Shown: in pieces, positions 6,619-13,806 of the stretch
How the letters are laid out: every line of letters starts with the position of its first letter
How positions within the stretch are numbered: the first letter of the stretch is position 1
Assembly (NCBI GenBank): GCA_964404505.1
Contig: CAYOKH010000038.1
Location: 1 to 17,987, forward strand
Source: DAOMNN01 sp964404505
GTDB taxonomy: Bacteria > Pseudomonadota > Gammaproteobacteria > Burkholderiales > Rhodocyclaceae
Direction of reading: 5' to 3'
DNA length: 17,987 nt
Made by a program: the position numbers and the translations under genes
Notes under the pieces: model-generated
The model's input: the letters and a program-made list of their open reading frames with translations, nothing else
Told to the model about the DNA's origin: nothing
Database searches by the model: none

Positions 6619-8310
6619 CTAGTTTATCGGCCAGACTGACGACAGATACATCCAGTTCAGGAAGTAATACACCACGAAGGTGGCGAGGAACACGACCGCG
6701 AGCACGAAGGTGCCCGGGGCCACGAAGCCGCTTCCATGATGCGCCGGCGCCGGCGGAGCCAACGGAAGGCGTGGCGGGCGCGCAGTGCTGTACTCGCTCC
6801 TGTCCTCGATCTTCTTTCCAAACAGGATGGAGCCAACGATGATGATGATGAACATCGCCCCACCGATTGCCGACACGACGCCGAAGAATCCGGTAAGTCC
6901 CATCATCATGTACGCGGCACCGCCGTACTCGAAGCTGAATGCCGAACCGGAGAAGGCCATGTCCCAGTGACGGCGTGCCACGCCGAGCGTACCAGCGCCC
7001 ATCATGAAAAGCCCCATCAGCGACGTCCCGATGCCGAAGATGTAGGTCTGCCACTTGGCCCAGCTCGGCAGCACCAGCTCGCGCCGGAACAGCACCGGGA
7101 CCAGGAAATAGGTCAGCGCCATGAACGCCAGCGTGGTACCGACTACCACCGTCGGGTGGAAGTGACCCGGCACGTAGATGGTGTTGTGGATGATGAGGTT
7201 GATCTGCTCGGTACCCATCACGACACCGGTAATGCCGCCGAGGAAACCGAAGCCGACCAGCGAGATGAACATCCCGGAGAACACCGGATTGCCCCACGGC
7301 GCCTTGCGCAGCCACTCGAACAGGCCGTTGGTGTAGCCCTTCTCGCGCTGGGCGACCTCGATACTGCCCGGAACCGTCAGGCCATGCACCATCGAAGCCA
7401 GCACCGCCAGATACATCGCGTAGGAAGTGTTGAAGATCTTCCATTCGGTACCGACACCGGGGTCGACCAGGATGTGGTGCGCCGAAGCGAGCTGCAGGAA
7501 CAGGATGTACAGGAGGAACGCCCCGCGGCTCACGCGCTCGGACATCGGACGCGCACCGAACACGATGGCGGCGATCGCATACCATACCGACACGTGCGCA
7601 GCCACGTTGATCTGCTGCGACGAGTGACCCATGGCCCACCAGATGATGCGGTACATGAGCGGATCGATATTGCTGATGTAACCCACCGACCACAGGAAGG
7701 TCGGGATCAGGATGATCGCGCCGGACGCGATCGTGAAGATCGCGATGATCGCGGCGGTCATCGCGCCGAACGTGACCAGCGGGATGGACCCTTCGTAGCT
7801 GCGCTCGTTCCTTGCGACGACCAGGGTGCCGAGGAAGATGAAGCACGCGATCAGCGCACCCACGGCAAACAGGATCAGCCCGAGGTAGAAATGCGGCGCA
7901 GCCGGCATCGGCACGTAGGAGGTCATCATCACGCTCGAACCGCCCTGCAGGATCGCGACGGCAGCGGTCGCGGCACCAATCAGCATCAGGAAGTACGCCA
8001 CCCAGGCCAATCTCGGTGTCGCCAATCGACACCTTAGCAGCGTGGACGAGCAGAAGTAGAGTACGGCCACCTCGAAGTAGATGATCCATACCAGCAGCGT
8101 CACGACACCGTGACCGGTGAGGACCTGATAGAACAGATCCGACGGGAGCAGATGGACTGCCGGCCAGCGCGTCAGCACGACGAGCAGGCCCAGCAGACCG
8201 CCGACCGCGAGGAACACCACCGCGGTAACGGCATTGACCTTGATCAGGGTCTCCGCCGATTTATGGAACACGAGCCCGCTTTGCGGGCAGGTGCGAAATT
8301 GCTCACTCAT
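6619..8310 (-). CDS. Heme-copper oxidase subunit I, NorY (sNOR)-like putative NO reductase
   Basis: This 563-residue B-family-like HCO subunit I has about 13 hydrophobic helices. It keeps all metal ligands: His67 on helix II (TGHGVVTLLVW), His229 on helix VI, His278-His279 on helix VII (SAHHILVDPG), and His383 and His385 on helix X (PGHFHP). The helix VI motif reads GHSSQQ, so the position of the tyrosine cross-linked to a CuB histidine in O2 reductases (GHPxxY) is Gln233. Loss of that tyrosine is typical of HCOs proposed or shown to reduce NO, and the GHSSQQIN motif with a CuA partner resembles NorY of the norSY-senC cluster in ammonia oxidisers. NO reductase is the favoured role; an unusual O2 reductase is the alternative. 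The ATG at 8310 has AAGGGGG 8 nt upstream and follows the CuA gene by 12 nt. Confidence 0.87.
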   Translation of the reverse strand: MSEQFRTCPQSGLVFHKSAETLIKVNAVTAVVFLAVGGLLGLLVVLTRWPAVHLLPSDLFYQVLTGHGVVTLLVWIIYFEVAVLYFCSSTLLRCRLATPRLAWVAYFLMLIGAATAAVAILQGGSSVMMTSYVPMPAAPHFYLGLILFAVGALIACFIFLGTLVVARNERSYEGSIPLVTFGAMTAAIIAIFTIASGAIILIPTFLWSVGYISNIDPLMYRIIWWAMGHSSQQINVAAHVSVWYAIAAIVFGARPMSERVSRGAFLLYILFLQLASAHHILVDPGVGTEWKIFNTSYAMYLAVLASMVHGLTVPGSIEVAQREKGYTNGLFEWLRKAPWGNPVFSGMFISLVGFGFLGGITGVVMGTEQINLIIHNTIYVPGHFHPTVVVGTTLAFMALTYFLVPVLFRRELVLPSWAKWQTYIFGIGTSLMGLFMMGAGTLGVARRHWDMAFSGSAFSFEYGGAAYMMMGLTGFFGVVSAIGGAMFIIIIVGSILFGKKIEDRSEYSTARPPRLPLAPPAPAHHGSGFVAPGTFVLAVVFLATFVVYYFLNWMYLSSVWPIN

Positions 8311-8322
8311 TTATCAGCCCCC

Positions 8323-8868
8323 TTAGCGATCGACAACGTAGATCTTGCCGAGCATCGTGTGATGCAGGACACCGCAATACTCGTTGCACACGATCGTGTA
8401 CTCGCCCGACTTGTCCGGCGTGATGGTCAGGGTCATCTGGTAACCCGGAACGATCTGCGCATTGACGTTGAGCGGCTGCAGCGAGAAGCCATGCTGCCAG
8501 TCCATCGACGAGATATGCAGCCGGTAAGTCTGATCCCTTTCGAGTTCGAGGATCGGATACCAGTCCCACAACCGCGCCAGCAGGTAGACGTCGCTGCCGG
8601 CCGGCGGACGGACGACCGGGAAATCCCGTGCCGTTTCGGTACGCACGGTATGGGCATCGACCATCGCCTCGACCTTGGCGGAGAACGCCTGCGGCGTCGT
8701 ACGATAGGCCTCGCCCGAATAGTTCTGTTTTCCGAAAACGTGCCAGTACGGCATCATGAAGAACATGAACAGGCACCAGACCAGGGCGATCAGGATCCAG
8801 GTTCCCTCAACCTTGTCCAGGGGCTGATTGCCCCAGACCCGTTCCGAGGGCGGTAATAGTGCGCTCAT
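8323..8868 (-). CDS. CuA-containing oxidase subunit II, NorS-like
   Basis: This 181-residue protein has one N-terminal transmembrane helix (about residues 23-40, WILIALVWCLFMFFMMP) and a periplasmic cupredoxin domain. All CuA ligands are visible: His126 in MDWQHGFS, then Cys161, Glu163, Cys165, His169 and Met172 in CNEYCGVLHHTM. It would take electrons from a periplasmic donor such as a cytochrome c or cupredoxin and pass them to the subunit I encoded 12 nt downstream. The single N-terminal helix is as in ba3-type (B-family) subunit II, which agrees with the subunit I type. The ATG at 8868 is preceded by a GGGGGG ribosome site. Copper loading probably needs the Sco-like protein at 4592-5434. 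Confidence 0.93.
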   Translation of the reverse strand: MSALLPPSERVWGNQPLDKVEGTWILIALVWCLFMFFMMPYWHVFGKQNYSGEAYRTTPQAFSAKVEAMVDAHTVRTETARDFPVVRPPAGSDVYLLARLWDWYPILELERDQTYRLHISSMDWQHGFSLQPLNVNAQIVPGYQMTLTITPDKSGEYTIVCNEYCGVLHHTMLGKIYVVDR

Positions 8869-8887
8869 AGAAATCCCCCCTAGAGAT

Positions 8888-9082
8888 TCAGTTGGCGATC
8901 GGAATCGAGACGACTTCCATTATGCCCCACAAGATGTAAAAGACCGTCGGCATTACGACGCCGAGGAACAGCAGGAGGAACGGGTTGTCCAGAATCTGCT
9001 GCAAGACTGGAATACGTTCCTGGCGCTGTTCTTCTTCGCCCGCCCCGGGTGTTCTGGCGGTGTCCTGGACTGGTTCAGTCAT
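8888..9082 (-). CDS. Small single-helix membrane protein, first gene of the NorSY-like operon
   Basis: This 64-residue protein has a polar N-terminus rich in Glu, Gln and Arg (residues 1-24) and a single transmembrane helix at about 33-58 (NPFLLLFLGVVMPTVFYILW). It has GAGGGGG upstream of the ATG and lies 19 nt before the CuA subunit gene. Position and topology suggest a small structural subunit, like subunit IIa of ba3 oxidases. I recognise no named family; the assignment rests on operon context only. Confidence 0.8.
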   Translation of the reverse strand: MTEPVQDTARTPGAGEEEQRQERIPVLQQILDNPFLLLFLGVVMPTVFYILWGIMEVVSIPIAN

Positions 9083-9206
9083 GATCCCCCTCGATTTGAC
9101 TAGATTTGGTTGACATCGACGCGCTTGGGGAGCATTTGACCGCTTCTTCGTTTGCCCCCGCGGCGTGGCCGCAATCCCTTACCCCCCGGTTAGGGGTGAG
9201 TACCGG

Positions 9207-9250
9207 CTAGTAGACCCGTTTGTCCGAAAAACCTGTTTGATCCATGTCAA
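9207..9250 (-). promoter_or_regulatory. FNR/DNR-type promoter of the NorSY-like operon
   Basis: A palindrome at 9237-9250 (plus strand TTGATCCATGTCAA) matches 9 of 10 positions of TTGAT-N4-ATCAA. On the minus strand a -10-like TCTACT (9214-9209, 4 of 6) lies 22 nt downstream, predicting a start near 9202 and a 5' leader of about 120 nt. The spacing is that of class II activation by an FNR/ANR/DNR/NNR-type regulator. Confidence 0.65.
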
Positions 9251-9280
9251 ACTGGCTGAAAAATGGCTCTGTACGCGCAA

Positions 9281-9294
9281 TTGACCGCCATCAA
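9281..9294. promoter_or_regulatory. Second FNR/DNR-type box
   Basis: TTGACCGCCATCAA matches 9 of 10 consensus positions. It is centred 44 bp from the first box, or about -85.5 for the NorSY-like operon. On the plus strand a CATCAT (9317-9322, 4 of 6 to the -10 consensus) lies exactly 22 nt downstream, so it could also drive rightward transcription toward the lipoprotein-ctaA pair about 370 nt away. Confidence 0.45.
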
Positions 9295-9699
9295 TCCCCT
9301 TCGAAACCTTTCTCGGCATCATTCGTCGCAGGCGGTCCGGAGGGTACCGGGCCGCGACTTCGGAACCGCTGCAGGGAAGCTGCCTGCGAATCATACGCCC
9401 GAACAGTTGCACTTTTCATCAAACACGGCGCCAGTCAATCTCCAGCATGCAATCAGGTTTGCGCTACGACTCGATACTCGAACCGGCCCAACACGCCGGA
9501 ACGCGCGTGCATCGGCGCCGTGTGCATGCCCGAAGGGCTACGGCGACCGCCAGCGATCGGCCGCTGCAGTCCCATCGTCCCGCCTTTGCCGTAACTGCGT
9601 CCAAGTGCGGTTATCATCGGCGATTTCGTGGCTGTTCCCGCAGTACAGAACCGATCGACCGGTTTGGGACGGCTTTGCATACATTTCGATAGGCATATT
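9295..9699. other. Intergenic stretch without recognisable genes
   Basis: About 400 bp separate the regulatory boxes from the lipoprotein gene. Frames open here give arginine- and serine-rich, low-quality translations with no family resemblance and no good ribosome sites, so I call no gene. No intrinsic terminator or confident sigma70 promoter was seen. It may be a long leader for 9700-11451. Confidence 0.6.
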
Positions 9700-10374
9700 A
9701 TGACCCAGCATCTTCAACGTCGGCGCAGTGTTCTGTTGGCCCTGACCCTATGCACATCGGCGGCCCTGCTTGCCGGATGCAGCAAGAGGGAGCCGATCAC
9801 ATTCACCTTCGAACGCATAAATGCCGATGGAGGCGCCTACACCGGCGCCGGTTCGTTTGCGACCGAGCCGTGGGGCTGCGTCCTCGACGTGCGAACCAGC
9901 CTGATGTGGGAAGTCAAGTCCGATGTGCCCGGTCTGCGCCACGCGGCCAATACATACACCTGGCATTTCCCGCCCGAATCGGACATTTACACGCGCGGAG
10001 AGGCGGGCAAGGCAAACGGCGGAAGCTGCAACGGAAGCGATTGCGACACTTGGGCCTTCGAAAAGGCAGTGAACGAACAGGGTCTCTGCGGTTACCACGA
10101 CTGGCGCATACCGACCAAGGAAGAGCTCGGGAGCATCGTGGATCCGAGGATCGAGCCTCCCGGCCCGACCCTGGATCACACATACTTCCCGAACACCGCA
10201 AACGCAGATCACTGGACGTCCACCGCCTACGCATACTATTCGCCAGGCGCTTGGGCGTGGAGTTTCTTCAACGGCCTCGATCGGGTCGATGAGAAGGAGA
10301 AGGCCATGCATATCCGCCTGGTGCGTGGCGAGGTAGGCACACGCCCCCCCCCGCCACGCGGCCCCTCCAAGTGA
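9700..10374 (+). CDS. DUF1566-family lipoprotein
   Basis: This 224-residue protein has a lipoprotein signal peptide: basic RRR, the hydrophobic stretch SVLLALTLCTSAALLAGC, and a lipobox LLAGC. It is followed by a domain with the DUF1566 (Lcl C-terminal) signatures GLMW-like TSLMWEVK, CGYHDWRIPTKEEL, HWTSTAY, and a closing MHIRLVRG. DUF1566 domains are widespread in secreted or surface proteins, and their biochemical role is not established. I chose ATG 9700 because it puts the signal peptide at the N-terminus; an upstream in-frame ATG at 9628 would bury it. The gene ends 6 nt before ctaA, so the two are probably co-transcribed. That pairing is unusual and no functional link is known to me. 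Confidence 0.85.
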   Translation: MTQHLQRRRSVLLALTLCTSAALLAGCSKREPITFTFERINADGGAYTGAGSFATEPWGCVLDVRTSLMWEVKSDVPGLRHAANTYTWHFPPESDIYTRGEAGKANGGSCNGSDCDTWAFEKAVNEQGLCGYHDWRIPTKEELGSIVDPRIEPPGPTLDHTYFPNTANADHWTSTAYAYYSPGAWAWSFFNGLDRVDEKEKAMHIRLVRGEVGTRPPPPRGPSK

Positions 10375-10380
10375 GACTCG

Positions 10381-11451
10381 ATGGGAGCCAAGGTAGTGAA
10401 TGCAATCGATGGGAATCCGCGGGATCGCTTCCAGATAGCGGTTTGGCTACTGACGTGCTGCGCACTCATTCTGGGCATCGTGGTCATAGGCGGACTGACG
10501 CGCTTGACCGGATCAGGGCTTTCGATGGTGGAATGGAAGCCGATTGTCGGTCTGCTCCCCCCCTTGAACGAGGCGGAATGGCTGGCAACCTTCGAACTCT
10601 ACCGGCAGTCACCGGAATATCGTTACGTCAATATCGGCATGACGGTGGATGGTTTCAAGTCGATTTTCTGGCTCGAGTACATTCACCGCATGATCGGCCG
10701 CTTCATCGGCATGGCATTTCTGCTTCCGTTTCTCTATTTCTGGATCCGGGGGAAGATCGAACGAGACCTGCTGCCGAAGCTGATCGCAATGTTCGTGCTG
10801 GGCGGCATGCAGGGCGCACTCGGCTGGTACATGGTGGCAAGCGGGCTTGCGGAAGACCCGCATGTGAGCCAGTACCGCCTGACCGCACACCTGGGCCTGG
10901 CGGTGGTGATCTACGTGTATATCCTGTGGGTCGCCCTGGATCTGCTCGCCACGGACCGGATCCGGTTCGACAACGACGTCCCGCCGCTGCGCCGGTTCTC
11001 ACTTGCGCTCACGGCGTTCGCATTCGTCACGATCCTTTCTGGCGGATTCGTCGCCGGACTCAGGGCAGGTTACGCCTACAACACCTTCCCGCTGATGGGA
11101 GGCCAATGGATCCCCGACGGTCTCCTGTCGCTCCAGCCGGTGTGGTCGAACCTGTTCGACAACATCATTACAGTCCAGTTTACGCACCGGATTCTCGCCC
11201 TCGTCCTGCTCGCGCTGATCGTCGCGCTGTGGGTGCTCTCGCAACGGCACGCGCTGGAACGCGGAACCCGCATCGCCGCCCACGCGACACTGGGGCTTGC
11301 GTTGCTGCAGGTTTCACTCGGAATCTCGACGCTTGTGATGCATGTCCCGATCGCACTGGCGTCCGCGCACCAGACGGTCGCCGTGCTGCTGCTGACCGCG
11401 CTCGTCGTGCTTACCCATCGTCTGCGTCAGCCGCAGGGTCTGAACGTCTGA
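10381..11451 (+). CDS. ctaA: Heme A synthase, COX15/CtaA family
   Basis: CtaA oxidises the C8 methyl group of heme O to make heme A in the inner membrane. The 356 residues form eight hydrophobic helices with the four conserved heme-ligand histidines: His102 in LEYIHRMIGR, His170 in RLTAHLG, His269 in VQFTHRI and His330 in ASAHQT. The signature GGLTRLTGSGLSMVEWKP (about 37-54) is typical of the proteobacterial type. It probably shares a transcript with the preceding lipoprotein gene. With ctaB on the other strand it shows that the host makes heme A, so at least one HCO of the cell, possibly one of the two encoded here, is an a-type enzyme. Confidence 0.96.
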   Translation: MGAKVVNAIDGNPRDRFQIAVWLLTCCALILGIVVIGGLTRLTGSGLSMVEWKPIVGLLPPLNEAEWLATFELYRQSPEYRYVNIGMTVDGFKSIFWLEYIHRMIGRFIGMAFLLPFLYFWIRGKIERDLLPKLIAMFVLGGMQGALGWYMVASGLAEDPHVSQYRLTAHLGLAVVIYVYILWVALDLLATDRIRFDNDVPPLRRFSLALTAFAFVTILSGGFVAGLRAGYAYNTFPLMGGQWIPDGLLSLQPVWSNLFDNIITVQFTHRILALVLLALIVALWVLSQRHALERGTRIAAHATLGLALLQVSLGISTLVMHVPIALASAHQTVAVLLLTALVVLTHRLRQPQGLNV

Positions 11452-11460
11452 CACCGATCA

Positions 11461-11486
11461 CCGTGGCGCAGCCGGCTGCGCCGCGG
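11461..11486. terminator. Possible bidirectional terminator between convergent genes
   Basis: GGCGCAGCC (11465-11473) is immediately followed by its perfect inverted copy GGCTGCGCC (11474-11482), and the flanking bases extend the stem. It lies between the convergent ends of ctaA and the cytochrome c4-like gene. No T-run follows on either strand, so terminator function is only likely from position. Confidence 0.45.
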
Positions 11487-11492
11487 TCACGC

Positions 11493-12068
11493 TCAAGGCG
11501 TCAGCCCGGCAAACCAAGCGGCCAGATCGTTGATGTCCTCGTTGCTCAGCGTGGCCGCAACCGGGGACATGAGGGGATCCTCGCGGATCCCGTCGCGGAA
11601 CTTGCGCATCTGCTTGATCAGGTAGTCGGGTTTCTGGCCGGCCAGGTTCGGCCATTCGCGATTGGGGCTGCGGCCGTCGGCGCCGTGGCATTCGACGCAC
11701 GCCGCGGCCTTGTCCTTTCCTGCTGCCGCATCCCCGATACCCCGAGGACTCGCATGATCTCCGGGGAGGCTCGAATAATATGCTGCAAGATCAAGAACGT
11801 TCCGGTCCGTGAGCGGCCGGGCCATCGGCGTCATCAGCGAGTCCTTGCGCGTCCCCTCACGGAACGCGTTCAGCTGCCTGATCAGATACAGGTCGTTCTG
11901 GCCGGCAATGTTCGGCCACCGCTCGTTCCGCCCGATACCGTCCATTCCGTGGCAGCTCAGGCATGCACCGGTGGCGCGGGCCTTTCCCGCGTCCGCGTCA
12001 CCGGCTTCGACCGGCTGCGGCAGTGCAGACAGGGCGGCAATCGCAATTGGTACAAGGAAGGACTTCAT
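11493..12068 (-). CDS. Diheme cytochrome c4-like protein
   Basis: This 191-residue periplasmic protein has an N-terminal signal peptide (SFLVPIAIAALSALPQPVEA). Two homologous cytochrome c domains carry CLSCH at residues 36-40 and CVECH at 124-128. Met79 or Met82 and Met167 are the likely sixth heme ligands (in DSLMTPMARPL and DPLMSPVAATL). Each domain ends in the usual DLAAYYSSL/DLAAWFAGL helix. Class c4 proteins carry electrons from the bc1 complex to terminal oxidases or reductases, so this is a plausible donor to the CuA subunit at 8323 or to a cd1 nitrite reductase. The ATG at 12068 is chosen because it starts the signal peptide; the open frame runs 26 codons further upstream. Confidence 0.93.
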   Translation of the reverse strand: MKSFLVPIAIAALSALPQPVEAGDADAGKARATGACLSCHGMDGIGRNERWPNIAGQNDLYLIRQLNAFREGTRKDSLMTPMARPLTDRNVLDLAAYYSSLPGDHASPRGIGDAAAGKDKAAACVECHGADGRSPNREWPNLAGQKPDYLIKQMRKFRDGIREDPLMSPVAATLSNEDINDLAAWFAGLTP

Positions 12069-12157
12069 CCGCTGTCCACTTTCTGGTTGATATGCAGGTA
12101 CGGCCCCGGTCGCAACGATCGCTCCGGCCTGCCGGGGATGCTGCACAAGCGCGGCTT

Positions 12158-12172
12158 CCGGAACAATTCCGG
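12158..12172. repeat. Short inverted repeat downstream of tRNA-Thr
   Basis: CCGGAA-CAA-TTCCGG forms a 6-bp hairpin between the tRNA gene and the cytochrome c4-like gene. There is no T-run, so terminator function is uncertain. Confidence 0.3.
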
Positions 12173-12188
12173 CCCGTTCCGGGCGAGA

Positions 12189-12264
12189 TGGTGCCGACAG
12201 TCTGACTCGAACAGACGACCTACCGCTTACAAGGCGGTTGCTCTACCAACTGAGCTATGCCGGC
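12189..12264 (-). tRNA. tRNA-Thr (anticodon TGT)
   Basis: The 76-nt minus-strand cloverleaf begins GCCGGCA and ends TGTCGGC-A-CCA, with the CCA encoded in the gene. The D arm contains AGCTCAGTTGGTAGAGC and the T arm GGTTCGAGTC-type GTTCGAGTC. The anticodon stem ACCGC/GCGGT encloses the loop CTTGTAA, giving anticodon TGT (threonine). One G-U pair occurs in the acceptor stem. Confidence 0.95.
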
Positions 12265-12279
12265 GCGCGGCGGATTATA
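12265..12279 (-). promoter_or_regulatory. tRNA-Thr promoter -10 with GC-rich discriminator
   Basis: The minus strand shows a perfect TATAAT (12279-12274) followed by CCGCCGCGC before the tRNA 5' end. A GC-rich discriminator is the known mark of stringently controlled stable-RNA promoters. No good -35 hexamer is visible. Confidence 0.6.
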
Positions 12280-12347
12280 GCGCAACTGGCCGGGACGCAC
12301 GGACGCCCGCGGCGGGCTGGAATCGACGCAAGGTTTCGCTGCAGCGG

Positions 12348-13175
12348 TCAGGCTTCCAACGCGAGCTGATCCATGCAGTTTCGCTGCTCGGGCAGCGCGT
12401 GGAGGGATACCACCGATCCGATGATGATGAGTGCGGGCGACTTCAATCTGGCGCGACGCACCGCATCGACGATCGTTTCGACGGTACCGGTCACGGTGAC
12501 CTGCGCGGGCGTCGTCCCGGCATGGACCACCGCCACCGGCGTATCGGCGGAAAGGCCATGGGCCGCAAGTTCGCTGCAGATGATCTCGAGCGCGCCCAGC
12601 CCCATGTAGATGACAACCGTTTGCTGCGGGCGAGTGAGTGCCGGCCAGTCAAGGTTGACCGTCCCGTCCTTGAGGTGACCGGTGGTGAAGACGATCGTAC
12701 GCGAGTGGTCACGGTGCGTGAGCGGCATGCCCGTACAGGCGGATATGCCCGACGCGGCGGTGATGCCCGGCACGACCTCGCACTCGATCCCCGACGCGAG
12801 CAGCTCCTCCATCTCCTCGCCGCCACGGCCGAAGATGAACGGATCGCCGCCCTTGAGCCGCACCACCTTGAGGCCCTCGCGGGCCAGTTCGACCAGCAGA
12901 CAGTTGATTTGATTCTGGGGAAGCGAGTGATTGCCGGCCTCCTTGCCGGCGTAGATGCGGCGTGCCGCCGGATTGAGCAATTCGAGCACCCCGTCGCCGA
13001 CAAGGTGATCGAATACCACCGCCTCGGCCTCGCGCAGAATTCTGGCCGCCTTCAGGGTGAGCAATTCCGGATCTCCCGGGCCCGCACCGACCAGGAAAAC
13101 CTTTCCCGGATCCCTGCCCGTCCTCGGTCTCGCGGCGTAACGCCTCGCGGCATCAAGGCTGATATGCTCGCTCAT
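12348..13175 (-). CDS. Uroporphyrinogen-III C-methyltransferase (SUMT), NirE/CobA type
   Basis: SUMT transfers two methyl groups from S-adenosylmethionine to uroporphyrinogen III to give precorrin-2, the shared precursor of siroheme, heme d1 and cobalamin. The 275 residues show the family blocks VFLVGAGPGDPELLTLKA, VVRLKGGDPFIFGRGGEE, PGITAASG, GMPLTHRDHS and TGHLKDG. Length matches single-domain CobA/NirE rather than the siroheme synthase fusion CysG. Its position divergent from nirC suggests it serves as NirE for heme d1. The start is ATG 13175, with AGGAGAG upstream; a TTG at 13178 is adjacent. Confidence 0.94.
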   Translation of the reverse strand: MSEHISLDAARRYAARPRTGRDPGKVFLVGAGPGDPELLTLKAARILREAEAVVFDHLVGDGVLELLNPAARRIYAGKEAGNHSLPQNQINCLLVELAREGLKVVRLKGGDPFIFGRGGEEMEELLASGIECEVVPGITAASGISACTGMPLTHRDHSRTIVFTTGHLKDGTVNLDWPALTRPQQTVVIYMGLGALEIICSELAAHGLSADTPVAVVHAGTTPAQVTVTGTVETIVDAVRRARLKSPALIIIGSVVSLHALPEQRNCMDQLALEA

Positions 13176-13222
13176 CAATGACTCTCCTGTGCTGCCGCGT
13201 CAATCCGGTTTTTCGGCAATTT

Positions 13223-13236
13223 TTGACATTGAACAA
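13223..13236 (+). promoter_or_regulatory. Upstream FNR/DNR-like half-matching box before nirC
   Basis: TTGACATTGAACAA matches 8 of 10 positions of TTGAT-N4-ATCAA. The -10 position expected 22 nt downstream is poor (TTATCC), so this may be an accessory site about 61 bp upstream of the better placed box at 13284. Confidence 0.35.
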
Positions 13237-13283
13237 CAATTCGCGCCCGATCGCCACTTTATCCCCACTCGCATCCGGGGAAA

Positions 13284-13325
13284 TTAACGAACATCAAGGA
13301 GCACCGCAACAGCGCCACCGATACT
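13284..13325 (+). promoter_or_regulatory. FNR/DNR-type promoter of the nirC-nirF cluster
   Basis: The box TTAACGAACATCAA (13284-13297) matches 8 of 10 consensus positions. The hexamer GATACT (13320-13325, 4 of 6 to the -10 consensus) lies exactly 22 nt downstream. The predicted start is near 13332, upstream of the nirC start at 13412. Confidence 0.45.
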
Positions 13326-13411
13326 CGATCTGGCAGATGCTTGGTATGCTCTGCGGTGGTCGGAGTTCCCTGCCGGATACCGTCCCTGAATCGACCAACG
13401 AGGCCCCGAAA

Positions 13412-13783
13412 GTGTTTTTGCATGGTGTCGGAATCATGACCGTGGTGTCCGCGGTCACACTGCTCGCAGCCCCCGCCCTCGCCGAACCGAGCGCCCCGAA
13501 CGGCGACCGCCTCAAGGAACTGGTTCATCTTGTCCGCCAGGACTGCGGATCGTGCCACGGCCTGACCCTCAAGGGCGGCCTCGGACCGGCACTCCTCCCG
13601 GAGACCCTGCTGGACAAACCGGCCGAAGGGCTGGTCGCGACGATCATCAGCGGTCGCCCCGGCACTCCCATGCCGCCTTTTCGCGGGATCCTGACCGAAG
13701 ACGAGGCCGCGTGGATCGTGGAACAGCTCATGGCCGGTTTTCCGGAGGACGGCGGCCCGATCCCGGCCCCCAACGCAAGATAA
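13412..13783 (+). CDS. nirC: Cytochrome c-552/c55x, NirC type
   Basis: NirC is a small periplasmic c-type cytochrome that can donate electrons to cytochrome cd1 and is linked to heme d1 formation. From the GTG at 13412 it has 123 residues: a signal peptide (about 1-24, ending APALA), the heme motif CGSCH at 45-49, and the Met87 ligand in GTPMPPF. The start is uncertain. The frame is open back to 13178, but the upstream part lacks plausible protein features. GTG 13412 has GAGG 8 nt upstream, and ATG 13436 would leave only a short uncharged signal. It is followed by nirF after 23 nt. It shows the weakest ribosome site of the cluster. Confidence 0.8.
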   Translation: MFLHGVGIMTVVSAVTLLAAPALAEPSAPNGDRLKELVHLVRQDCGSCHGLTLKGGLGPALLPETLLDKPAEGLVATIISGRPGTPMPPFRGILTEDEAAWIVEQLMAGFPEDGGPIPAPNAR

Positions 13784-13806
13784 GCACGCCTACTCACGAG
13801 AGACTC

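Noticed and set aside
6736..8037. 433-codon plus-strand frame opposite the NorY-like gene
   Set aside because: It is an antisense shadow, charged and His/Arg/Asp-rich, with no domain; the minus-strand HCO is certain.
6619..8868. Ordinary aa3 or ba3 cytochrome c oxidase
   Set aside because: The CuA and heme ligands fit, but the helix VI motif GHSSQQ lacks the tyrosine found in O2-reducing A- and B-family enzymes, so a plain oxidase call would hide the key difference.
9263..9703. Open frames in the intergenic region left of the lipoprotein gene
   Set aside because: Translations are low-complexity and basic, have no recognisable domains and lack good ribosome sites.
12305..12317. GCCCG-CGG-CGGGC hairpin between the SUMT gene and tRNA-Thr as a terminator
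   Set aside because: The stem is only 5 bp, no T-run follows, and short GC palindromes are expected by chance at this base composition.
10371..13181. A 936-codon open frame on the plus strand across ctaA, the cytochrome c4-like gene, tRNA-Thr and the SUMT gene
   Set aside because: It is a GC-rich shadow. It overlaps four well supported genes, is arginine- and proline-rich, and shows no family resemblance.
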